DNA from: Gautieria morchelliformis
Lineage: Eukaryota > Basidiomycota > Agaricomycetes > Gomphales > Gomphaceae
Reading direction: 5' to 3'
Length of the DNA: 64,000 nt
NCBI GenBank assembly: GCA_015179125.1
Contig: WHVA01000013.1
Span: 434,001 to 498,000 of the forward strand
Numbering within the stretch: the stretch's first letter is position 1; every line of letters begins with the position of its first letter. This document shows, in pieces, positions 1 to 9,300 of the stretch. Under the pieces are notes generated by a model. It was given only the letters and a program-made list of their open reading frames with translations, did not search any database and was not told the origin of the DNA. Both the position numbers and the translations under genes were made by a program.

Positions 1-362
1 GGCGAGCCACTACGGAGCGACTTGCAGGACAGCTAAACCGGTCCAGGGAGGAGCGGGTGAGAATACAGGTACTAGCTGACTTTGAGAAGGAGAAGTTAAA
101 ACTTGAACACCAAGCCCACAAGGAGGAGCTAGACCGTGCACATGCATTAACTATGCAGCGGGAGGGCTATGAGTTAGAGATGTCAGCACGATATGGAACT
201 ATCAGGTCTAGTAGCCGAGTTCCCCTGTCAGCGTCGAGCTCCCGGGATGGACAAAGCATGGCTAACCACGGAACGTCAGACATGCCGGAGACTTTTACCG
301 GGGAAGATTGGCACGCGGACTTCCCTGGAGGTATGTCAGGAGTATGGTACGTCTATTCATAA
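1..362 (+). CDS. C-terminal part of a coiled-coil protein, possible Harbinger accessory (Myb/SANT-like) ORF
   Basis: The frame starting at base 3 is open from the window edge to the stop at 360-362, so this is the 3' end of a longer gene whose start is outside the window. The visible part is highly charged, with a heptad-like Glu/Lys/Leu stretch at about 57-185 (a predicted coiled coil), followed by a Ser-rich tail. Its stop overlaps the stop region of the Harbinger transposase on the other strand by about 10 bases (tail to tail). PIF/Harbinger elements are known to carry a second, Myb/SANT-like ORF, so partner protein is a reasonable inference, but the DNA-binding domain itself is not in view. 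Confidence 0.4.
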   Translation, partial: RATTERLAGQLNRSREERVRIQVLADFEKEKLKLEHQAHKEELDRAHALTMQREGYELEMSARYGTIRSSSRVPLSASSSRDGQSMANHGTSDMPETFTGEDWHADFPGGMSGVWYVYS

Positions 363-1814
363 TCTAGTCTTGCTAACAGAGCGTTCTTAAGGTCCTCTCG
401 TTTAACTTTTCCTTCCAACAGAGCTACCTCCCGAGTTGCCTCCTGTACCTCTGCCAGAGCCGCTTCTCCACCCATCCCTATAACACTCTCCTCCTCTATA
501 ATTCGTAGTCCCTCACGAAAGAAATCATCGCTTGTGATGTCTGTGCCTGCCTCATGTGACATAGCATACGTATGAACTGCAATACACGCAGTAATCCAAA
601 ATGTGGCGATACCCAATTGGTGAACCTGGTTTATTTGTACACGAAGGCCTCGCAGGGAGCCGAACCGCCCTTTGATGAATCCAACGCAGTGCTCAGACTT
701 CACGCGTACTCGAGAAACCCAGTAATTGAACCGTGCATTCTCTGGGGTATCCTTCTCAGGTCTAAAGAGCACTTGTAAGGTACAGCTTAGAGATTGAGCT
801 GGTAGCTTACTTCTTGTACGGCGTGCATAGCCACTTCTGCAATGGATACGCAGAGTCCGCCCATATCCACTCACCTTCCCGCAATAATGTAGCATGCTCC
901 TTCGGTAAGGGAGTCTCGTTCCAGGCACGAGCATCGTGCTGACTTCCTGGTAATCCAACACCATAGTCAATGATGCGGAGGTCAGGGGTAGAGATGAGCT
1001 AGAGTAGCAGTTAGCTATACACCTATTTATTTATGAGAGAACTTGCCTGCACGTTCATTGAGTAATTGCTCTTCCTATCGTACCACGTATTTCCGTAGAA
1101 CCCTGGTCGCTGGAATAAGGGCACTAGCGTACCATCAACCATCAACCAGCCGTCACGCCACTCGGGGCCTGAAGCTTCCTCAACCCACTGCTTTGCTCTC
1201 TCCCTCTCTTCATCGGTTGGCCACTTTACAGCTACACGGCGGAATTCAGGGCGGCATAGAGCCTTGATTACATGGCGTGTGCTTCGGTCGACAGTCCCAA
1301 AACCCCAACCGGCCCACAGAGCGACCTCCTGCATACTCACTGCATTCCCAAAGTGGCCAAAGCGATAAAGTGCTACGGCAAGCTGATATGCAACGGGGAG
1401 CTGGGCGTTGTGAGAGTTGTTATGGAATACGGTGTCACCTTGTATCCTTTCAACGATGGCATCGAACGTCTGAGGCCAAACCCGCAAGTATTGTCGAAAT
1501 ATCTCGGGCCGGCTATATCTGTAGTCGGAGAGGGTGGTCATAAGGAGCGACATCGGCTTGTTGACTTTAACCCGGGAGTGAAGGTATCGTCTGGAGTGGA
1601 GGTCGGCCATCATCTCGAGAACCTCATCTGACTCTAACCGCAATTCCATGTTTTCATCTGAACTTGCACCAGTCTCAGAATCAGTAGTGTCTTCAAGGTA
1701 GACATCTAGCTCAGCATCTTCCTCAAGAAGGAGCTCCAACATAAGACACTGAAGGAGGGCATCGTTGAGCTCCATCCTATCAGTCTTTGTCATGGCGTTG
1801 GCAGCAGAGAACAA
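353..1814 (-). CDS. PIF/Harbinger transposase (DDE_Tnp_4-type nuclease), spliced, three exons
   Basis: Exons read 1814-1047, 998-811 and 761-353. They join in frame across introns 1046-999 (GC-AG, 48 nt, donor GCAAGT) and 810-762 (GT-AG, 49 nt), giving about 454 residues. Unspliced, the frame is broken at both places. The N-terminal half is acidic and precedes a DDE nuclease. The three expected catalytic acidic residues are visible: Asp in VDGTLVP at the end of exon 1, Asp in WADSAYP in exon 2, and Glu in VRVKSEHCVGF in exon 3. The family cuts and pastes DNA with a 3-bp target duplication and needs a Myb-like partner, possibly the convergent ORF at 1-362. No internal stop is seen in the spliced frame, so the copy may be functional. 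Start chosen at the first Met of the long frame; an upstream start is possible. Confidence 0.85.
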
Positions 1815-1899
1815 GAAGCTAGAGCCGCTCTGGCCGGTGACGGCAGGAGCAACAAAAGCCCCATCGAAATCATATCAAAATGTGAGTTCAAAACTAGCT

Positions 1900-2004
1900 T
1901 ATCACAGTTAAAACCGGTTTTCGGGGCTTTGTCGGAGCTTTATAAATGTTTCAAATCCTCGTCCAAATCCGCTCCAAATCCCCATCAAAACCGCTACTGT
2001 GATA
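1900..2004. repeat. Imperfect inverted repeat upstream of the Harbinger transposase (candidate element end)
   Basis: TATCACAGT at 1900-1908 is matched by ACTGTGATA at 1996-2004. A second inner match (CGGTTTT against AAAACCG) gives a nested inverted structure just outside the transposase start. This is where the terminal or subterminal repeat of the Harbinger element is expected. The opposite end of the element lies left of the window, so a true terminal inverted repeat and a 3-bp duplication cannot be tested. Confidence 0.4.
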
Positions 2005-2078
2005 GGCCCTATTGTCGCTGGGCCCATGAGCAAGAGGTCAGCAAAGATGCTGCGAGGCGCACGCACGGCACGACGCAG

Positions 2079-2106
2079 CACTGTGGATAGCGGAACCATT
2101 GAAAAC
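2079..2106 (+). repeat. Left terminal inverted repeat of the 2.96-kb transposon
   Basis: Twenty-eight bases matching the reverse complement of 5013-5040 at 27 positions; the mismatch is T against C in the CCATTG/CCACTG part. Confidence 0.85.
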
Positions 2107-2148
2107 ATATAGGCCGACCCACTGGATTTCAATTTTCACTGCTTCTGC

Positions 2149-2327
2149 CACTGAAACAGCACCCAATGCAAAACCCACTGAAAAATTTTCAGTAAATATG
2201 TTCACTGAAATTATCACTGAAGTATTTTAGGTGGTTTAGGCATTGAAAATTTCAATGATATTTTAATGACATTTCAGTGTAACATGCACTGCTAATTTAC
2301 ATGCCCAACCTCATGAAATTTCAGTGA
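2149..2327. repeat. Left subterminal array of CACTGAAA-type motifs
   Basis: CACTGAAA or its complement TTTCAGTG, with near variants, recurs roughly every 20-40 bases in both orientations (for example at about 2149, 2176, 2213 and 2272, and near 2320). Subterminal motif clusters of this kind are transposase binding sites in several DNA-transposon families; that role is inferred here. Confidence 0.6.
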
Positions 2328-2576
2328 ACAAGGCATGGGAACTCCAGGATATTGTCACAGAAAAAAAAGGAAGTAACACCAATGAAAAGTCTGCAAAAAC
2401 TTGACTGAAAATCCGTGCGGTTGGCCGGGAAAATAATGGATGAGGAACGCTGGATGTCGTTGAGTCGGTAGGTGAAATTCCGTGACTGGGCATTGAATAT
2501 AGGGGAGAGAGGATGTGATAATGGCACTGAAAACACCATGGTAAGGAAATGAAAATCAACTGAAACCTCACAATGC

Positions 2577-2834
2577 TCACCATGTTCCTAAATGGCATGC
2601 ATCTTCCTCGCTGTCCTCAAACACCGTCCGCACATAGTCCCCGCTGCGATCCACAATCCCCCATCGTTTGTTACTCACATAGACCCGGCCCACAACGCAC
2701 AGGATTGTGTTGAGATTGATGAACGCCGGTGGGTGCATTGTTGAATATGACACCACTTCCCGAGCGGCATCTCCGCCAAGCGGCTCGCTCTTGCACGTTC
2801 TTGATCTCCAACGGTATCTAGGTCTTCTATCCAA
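2577..2834 (-). pseudogene. Reading-frame relic inside the transposon, function not recognised
   Basis: An 85-residue minus frame with a Trp-rich, ordered-looking core (motifs CVVGRVYV and KRWGIVDRSGD) and an acidic end. A second compatible frame with acidic content (around DWIEDLDTVGD) lies immediately upstream at about 2790-2890, so exons or a frameshift are likely. It resembles the conserved C-terminal part of proteins I associate with Agaricomycete DNA transposons, but this is from memory and weak. It could equally be a captured host exon. Confidence 0.35.
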
Positions 2835-3437
2835 TCACCTTCATGTCCCTCCTCATTTCCAAGTCCTACAGGTTCCTGAGGGTCATGAATATTGTTCTCT
2901 TGAAGTCAGGGCAGAGGTGAAGCTGGGGTGGGGTTACGTTGGCAGGGTGATGCGGTAATTCATGAGGGTGGTGAGACACAGGGACTGATTGTGATGGCAA
3001 ATTAGAGTTATTGTCTGTATTATGAGTAGGTTGAGGTGATCAGCAATTAAATTTCGAAAGGTAAAAATACGGGCTCACCGTCAACTGTCAAATCGTATGC
3101 AGTGGGGCGTTCCTTGGAGTCGAAGTTTCCACGCTCGGGCTTATGACATCCATTTGCTGCAGCATGAGCAGCAGATTTGACTTGTTGTGGCATGCATGTT
3201 GAGTGTCGCGGACAAGACTCAAAACAAACTGTGTCACACACACACCCACAACGCATCAAATGTCAGGTCATGTGTTTTTTTTTCCTTACTACCACAACCA
3301 CCCCGCTGGCAGCCCGTCTCTTGTTTCACACCGACCGGGGGCATCCTGGTGCATTTTCATTTCAGTTTCCTCGCTGCTTTCTCATGCTGTTCCCCCATCA
3401 TGTGATGTTGTTTTGTTTTTATTTTTTGTGGTTTTGT

Positions 3438-3571
3438 GGTACCGATGCATACATGTCACCTGAGATTCTCTTGGGAACCCCGTTTTACCTCCCCACAGAC
3501 TTCTTCAGCCTTGGCATCATTTTCTCTGAGATCGCTGCCTGTAGGTTAGCAGATGATGCACAGGTGTCATG
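3438..3571 (+). pseudogene. Protein-kinase fragment (activation segment, APE-type motif)
   Basis: The frame encodes GTDAYMSPEILLG, which is the kinase subdomain VIII signature (the SPE triplet in place of APE), followed by LPTDFFSLGIIFSEI, matching subdomain IX with its conserved Asp. Only this stretch of the kinase fold is present: no glycine loop, catalytic HRD or DFG motif is next to it, and a stop follows soon after. It lies inside the inverted-repeat transposon, so it is best read as captured host coding sequence. Tyrosine-kinase-like or Ser/Thr class cannot be settled from so little. Confidence 0.65.
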
Positions 3572-4784
3572 AATGACCTTGGAGGTGGAAAGAAAAGCAG
3601 CGGAACGGAGGTACGTGCACAGTAAAGCAAATGTGATGACGAAGAGCTGATGCGAGCTAGCTGTTATGGGACTGGGGGGCATTGACTTAGGTCTTGGGAG
3701 CGGCTCTTTCGGTCAGGAGGTTAAAGGCTTGTGGAGGAGGCCAGCTTCAGGACCTGGGGTCTTGTTTCTGTTGGTATGCACCCTCACGCGTAATCAAATG
3801 ATGATCTCTTACTTGGATGTAACGTTAGAACCAGTACTATCCGTTGTTGGTTTACGCGGTTGTCCTTCTCGGTTCGTGATGTCGCTTCCTCCTGGTCGAG
3901 CTGCCTCTGGAGTTCTGTAGCTGTCTATGACCCTTTATGGAACGCAAAAGTAAGTAAAAGCAATTTCCCGCCAAGAACATGGCTGATTCCTGCCTCACCG
4001 TGGCAAGACGTTGGTTGTCCCTGGTAGTTAAACGCAGCATACTGAGGTTATGACTATAGATGCGAAGCTTTTAAATACTTCCCGTTTGCTGCTGCCCTTG
4101 TCAGCGAAGCCATACTTGGATGTAAGTCCACATGCCATTGAGCGACCTCGGAGACCATGACCTCTCTTCAGTAATCGTGATTCTACGACTCTTCGCGCTG
4201 TATGGTAGAAACTTCATGATTCTGTCACTACTTGCGCCAGCATACATTGCACAGCTTGTTCTCTGAGGGGTACGTCACTTGTTTTATCATCATTGCTCAA
4301 GCTGCTGACCTTGCTGGTGCAACCTCGGAACTGTGCGTCGAGCTGGGGCCGATATTCTTCGCAAAGGTGTGTGGGGCGGACAGGATGGGATAGTTTGCCT
4401 GACGCATGTCTTGCTAGTGTCTGCAAGCGGGTCTGGGGATCCTGAGGTATATTCCCGAGTGCTTCTTCGTGATGGGCGTGTTCTGTGGGGTGTTTCTGCT
4501 CAGGTGCGTTGCTTGCCGTTTTCTTTCTGTGCATGTTAGGCTTTGATGTTGTTATAGATGCAGTGTGCGTGCATTGTGGCGCTCGTCACACGCTTTGTGG
4601 AGGTGCTCGCGTCACCTGTGGCATCGGTCGAGGAGACACACGTCCCGAAGCTGCATGGTTCTCTGGAATGCAGTGAGCCACTCATGGGTATTTCCACTCT
4701 TGTTACGCTGAGTTATTGGTGTATTTGACCCGACATTCCGTGATTACCCCATGAAACCTCGGTGATAACTCATTATAGTGTCTA

Positions 4785-5012
4785 TGATATAAACACTGAA
4801 TTTGTATGATATTACTACCTAAATCCAATGGTTTAAACATAGAAATACCGTAATAATTCACTGAAATTACATGATATGGGCACTGAAATAAACTCACGGG
4901 TATGAACACTTTTCCACTGAAAACAATTCAGTGGATTTATCTCGGAAACTCAGTGGATTATGCACAGAATGCAGTGATTTAGCCACTGAAATTTCAAGGG
5001 TTGAAACTAAAG
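4785..5012. repeat. Right subterminal array of CACTGAAA/CAGTGGAT-type motifs
   Basis: Mirror of the left array: CACTGAA, TTCAGTGGATT, CTCAGTGGATT, GCAGTGATT and CCACTGAAA follow each other within about 230 bases, immediately inside the right terminal repeat. Confidence 0.6.
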
Positions 5013-5040
5013 GTTTTCAGTGGTTCCGCTATCCACAGTG
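5013..5040 (-). repeat. Right terminal inverted repeat of the 2.96-kb transposon
   Basis: Inverted counterpart of 2079-2106, followed by GCAG at 5041-5044. Confidence 0.85.
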
Positions 5041-5044
5041 GCAG

Positions 5045-5714
5045 CTGCCGTTTGAACGTCAAGGTGCAGATAGGGGGCACTGGACAATGCCACATGCCCC
5101 CTTGTCTCTTCTTGCCACTCTCATGTCCAGATTCTTCAAGAATTACTCCTCTCCCGGACAGTCGCCCCCACTCGTCGTGAATCAAAATTCAAATGTCAGG
5201 ACTCGTCGATAAAGCCATAACAAATGACGCATCAGTGCAGCATAATCAAAAAGTACACCATGTTACCTTGGCTCTAAATAGTCATCGTTGTGCAGCACCG
5301 TCGCCTTGATTCTCCAGCTGCACAGAAGAAGCAAAAAGCACGTCAGACAACAATAATTCGGAAAACAAGGATATGTACTCACCTGGGTGCAGTTATGGGC
5401 ATGAACACCTCACCTCGTTTTCAACCCTAATAACCCATATCCACACTGATGTAGTGCTTTGCCTGGAGCATGTAGGACACCATGCTCCCATTTGCCCCAT
5501 GCCCTCTGTATCGTTGGGAACTCCAACCCCAACCCTTCTGCACGGTCGAGTGTGCGACGAGCAACGCAGGACCCATGTCGTATAGCATTGCCTGCAGCAA
5601 GGGAGCAAAGGCGAGTGTCAGCCCGCCCATCTCTCACAATACCGAACACAACACATAATGTAAAGTAACCCACCTGGACACTCGCACTTGCCACATCAAG
5701 ACACTAGGCGTCTC
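5045..5714. other. Unassigned stretch with weak minus-strand exon candidates
   Basis: Several overlapping short frames occur at about 5390-5700 on the minus strand, with plausible splice sites (an acceptor before AMLYDMGPALLVAHS and a GTGAGT donor near 5370), but no frame is clearly coding and I recognise no domain. Confidence 0.2.
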
Positions 5715-5915
5715 CTAGCTTCCGTTCTTCGCGGCACCCGCCACGTCCAACATCGCACCGATCTCCCAATTGGATCTTCCGTACCAAGGCTCCGAGTCAT
5801 GAAAATCGCATTCCATATCTACCTCTGTTGACAAGATCCGATCCATCGCCTCAAGCAGTGTCATGAAGTCGCGAGGATAAAGTGTTCTAAGAAAGAGCGG
5901 GAGGAGTCCAGGACT
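5715..5915 (-). CDS. Terminal exon of an unrecognised protein
   Basis: From a candidate acceptor (CCTAG) at 5916-5920 the minus strand is open for about 66 codons to a TAG at 5717-5715. The encoded sequence looks like a real folded protein (motifs PRDFMTLLEAMDRIL, ECDFHDSEPWYGRSN and IGAMLDVAGAA), unlike the low-complexity shadows nearby. No upstream exon could be placed with confidence, so it may be the isolated 3' end of a displaced host gene. Confidence 0.35.
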   Translation of the reverse strand, partial: SPGLLPLFLRTLYPRDFMTLLEAMDRILSTEVDMECDFHDSEPWYGRSNWEIGAMLDVAGAAKNGS

Positions 5916-6376
5916 CTAGGTATGGGGTGTCACCGTGTCAGCGTCAGCGTCAGCCTGCGCATGCATGCCACGCAGACGGGACACGCACCGAGCAGATTCA
6001 CAAGGTCTACCTTGAGGAATTACATCCAGTGCACCCTCATCAGTGTTGGACACCTTGAACCACGTGATGTGCTATCATCTCTCGCTGCTTTGCTGCGTGG
6101 AAGCGTCGCGTCGAGCAAGTTTGAAGTCCTTTGCGCATAGTTCGCTTTTCCGCCGAAATCCATTGCAACGCGTTTTTATTTATTTATAATCCAATTTTAT
6201 GTCTTTTGGGGCAAGGCCCTATGTAAGACAAATTCTACAAAGCCCTGGTCTACAATGTTGTTCTGTCCGCCCTTTCTACCTCTATCTCCGCTTGCGCTCC
6301 GTGGGCAAGGCCCCGAGCTTGTCCATGCCTAGGTTGGCGAGGGGTTCATTCTTCGCTCTTCGTACTGCTCTTCCTT

Positions 6377-9300
6377 TCACTTCTTCGAACGCCTCCCACT
6401 GTCCTCCCGTTGTGGCAGCGTTGTCAGCTCCCCATGCGTTTTGGCGAACCTCTTAGTGTCCTGCACGTACTTGAATAGATGCTTCATCGCTTTCGGCTTG
6501 CCCATGACAGTTGTGGGCATCGTGGCTCCTCTTCGGAGCGCTTTCTGTAGCTCTTGTCTCTGTGTCTTGTACGCTGGGCATCTAAACAGGTAGTGGTACA
6601 CTGTCTCCTCCGCTTTGCCGCAGGCTGGGCACATAGGCGAGTCTGCCTTGCCTATTCTGTGCAGGTGTTTGTTCAGTGCCGCGTGTCCGGTTCTGAGTTG
6701 CACTAGGATGCTGGCATGTCTGCGCGGTAGGTCTTGGCTGAGTCTGGCATAAGCTGTGGAGGGCATGGATCAGTCTATTTTGTGGGCAATGCATGCTCGC
6801 GGGGATCGTGCGAATATCGCCTTAGCCTCTTGCCGTATAGCTTTTTGAAAGCGCTGCAGCTCTGCCACCTTGCTCCTGGGCAGGGTTCCTCTGCACTCAA
6901 TCGGTACAAACCTCTCCTCGCTTGACTCCCCTCTCGCCGCCCTTTTGGCCTCCTCATCCGCCCTCTCGTTTCCTTCCACTCCCTCATGCCCCGGCACCCA
7001 GCTCATTACTACTTTCGCCCCTGGCTGCTGCTCGGTGACTCCCTGGATTTGTCTGTGCAACACGTTTACTATGTATTGCGCTGAGATCGCCTTCTCTTGT
7101 CTGGTGGTCTGCAAGGCCGCCTGGTTATCGGCCGCTATGACATACCTTAACGCCCTCTCAGTGTTTAACAGCTTAGCTCCCATCGCTGCTCCCACCAGTT
7201 CAGCCTCGAACACGGTGTGCTTGTGTTCTGTTCCCAGGTACAGCCTGACCACCTGTCTTTCTACGCCCCCCCTGTATAACACCGCTGCTGCTCCTACTCC
7301 TCCTTCGATACACGACCCGTCTGTATATACCTTGACTTCCGCAGGATCTATCATGAGTTCGTCAATCGCCTGTTGCCTGTCTTTGGGTATACGTATCTGG
7401 AAAGACGGCCTCCACTTCAGCCCATGGACTACCGTCTCGATTTTTTCCATTGCTTCTGGTTGGATATCGAAGGCGTGGAGTATTTCGTGTAGCGGCGATC
7501 GATGCCTCTTCATGTATCTCGCTGCTGCTCTGCGCGCTTTTGGTGTCAGAGGGTGGGTTGACGGTAGGCAAGCGATTCTTAGTGCCTCCTGGTGTACTAT
7601 CTTCGCGACTAGTAGGGGGAAGGGGTGTAGGTTGGCATGAGCGTCCAGTATATCATTCGCTGTCGTGCTCATAGCTCCTGTTATAGAGATCGCAGCCTGT
7701 CTCTGGACTCTAGCTAGCTTGTTTATGTTCCCCTTCGTCCCTTTGCTGTGCTTTGTGCCTGGAATGAGGAATACGTCAGCGGCGTAGAGCATTCTCGGGA
7801 TTGCGACGGCCAGGTAGTATCTTCTCATGTACTTAGCTGTCACGCCTTTTGTCGGCTTCGCGAGCCTCCTGTACTGTGCGATGTACATATCGCCCTTCTT
7901 GAGCGCGTAATTGATGTGCTCTTTGAAACGCAGTTCCTGGTCAATGATTACCCCCAGGAACTTGTGGGTGGCTACGGGCTTGATGACCTGCTGTCCTATC
8001 ATTATGGACGGCCTAGTTATCGGTCTGTTTTTCTTGGGCTTTCCCAGGTCGCGCTCTCGCCTTCTGGTGAGTCCCATAAGCCCGAACTTGTCCACCGTGA
8101 ACATGCACTGGTGCTGTTCGGCCCAGTCGCTGGCTCCGTCGTTTCTGCACATGATGCCCTTTAACTTGTCAAAAGCCTCTTGTAGATCTTTCCCTTCCGC
8201 TATCAGCGTGGTATCATCTACGAAACCGATGCAATCTTCCCCGTTCTTCCGTTTGACCGTTTTGAGTAGATCTGCATTATGTCATGATGTGTTTATCTCC
8301 CATACTTAGAAGCTCAGCTTTTCCTATTTTCTCACCCCACCTTCGTGTTCGTTCCGATCACCATTGTTATGTTCGGCAACCAACTCTCGCTGTTCGCGCC
8401 AACTACCATAGCCGTGCCGTCAAACGCACTATCGACGTCCTGGGACTGACTCGGCAGTCATCACTGGGCCTACCACATCCTCTGCTCGACCCTCTTCCGA
8501 TGGTGTCCTAATAGTTGGGTTGTCATGACCTGTGCATTTCCTGCACCTTGGTATCCCCATTTTCCCTTTCGCTACTCCTCCTCAGTATTCGCTCGGCTTC
8601 GCCCTCCACCTCGACCTCTCCTCCCTATATCACCTCTGTTCGCCCTTCCCTGCATTTCGCTGAACGGCTATTCGCTGCTCGCATCATTCGCCAGCAGGCA
8701 CACCATCAGAAACGATCGATACCATTCACCCAGCACGATGGTCCATCATTAACCCCATCGTCTTCTTAAATCCAACCCCATTGGGCGTTTGTATGGTCAA
8801 AGTATGTTCGCAGGACATCCCCCCCATAGGCCGTGCGGAACCAACCCAGTAGACCAAGAGTCCATGCAGGGTAGCATGTACGTGGGTCCCAAGACATGGT
8901 TTTGTCCATAAGTGCCTTCGCCACCTCTACTCTCCATCGTTTCATGTTCTCCCTCTTCTTACATTCTATTGTATGTTTATTTCATCTGTGTTGTATCATG
9001 GCTGCGCACCCCTATCCAACCCTGACTTGTGACGGCCTCTTTCCTATTCGCTGATACCTTACGAGTATTCGATATAAGTAGTTTACATTCGCATGTATAT
9101 TCCCCAGTTCAATTATCATACGTCGTCCATCTTGTGCAAACTTGACCTCACTGTGATCATCGTCTTGAGCCTCCCCTTGAAGATCTCTATCTTCAACCAG
9201 CCAAAGACCTAGGCATCACTGGTGAGTTCTCATACTTCATCTTCGTTACCTTAGCCTTCGAACCATTTTCTGTGCTGTTGGCGAAGGGCTCTGAAGGAGT

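Larger units (their letters stand above)
2079..5040. mobile_element. 2.96-kb DNA transposon with 28-bp terminal inverted repeats and captured host sequence
   Basis: The ends 2079-2106 and 5013-5040 are inverted copies differing at one base, both starting CACTGTGGATAGCGG. The flanking tetranucleotide GCAG occurs at 2075-2078 and 5041-5044, as expected of a target duplication. Both subterminal regions are packed with CACTGAAA-like motifs. No long transposase frame is present, so the copy is non-autonomous. CACTG termini and a very short duplication suggest the CACTA/CMC group, but this is inference. The interior holds a reading-frame relic at 2577-2834 (minus) and a protein-kinase exon fragment at 3438-3571 (plus). 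The rest (about 3570-4770) has only short open frames that I cannot assign. Confidence 0.75.

Noticed and set aside
6870..7640. 256-codon plus-strand ORF
   Set aside because: Antisense shadow of the LINE-1 RNase H and RT coding sequence.
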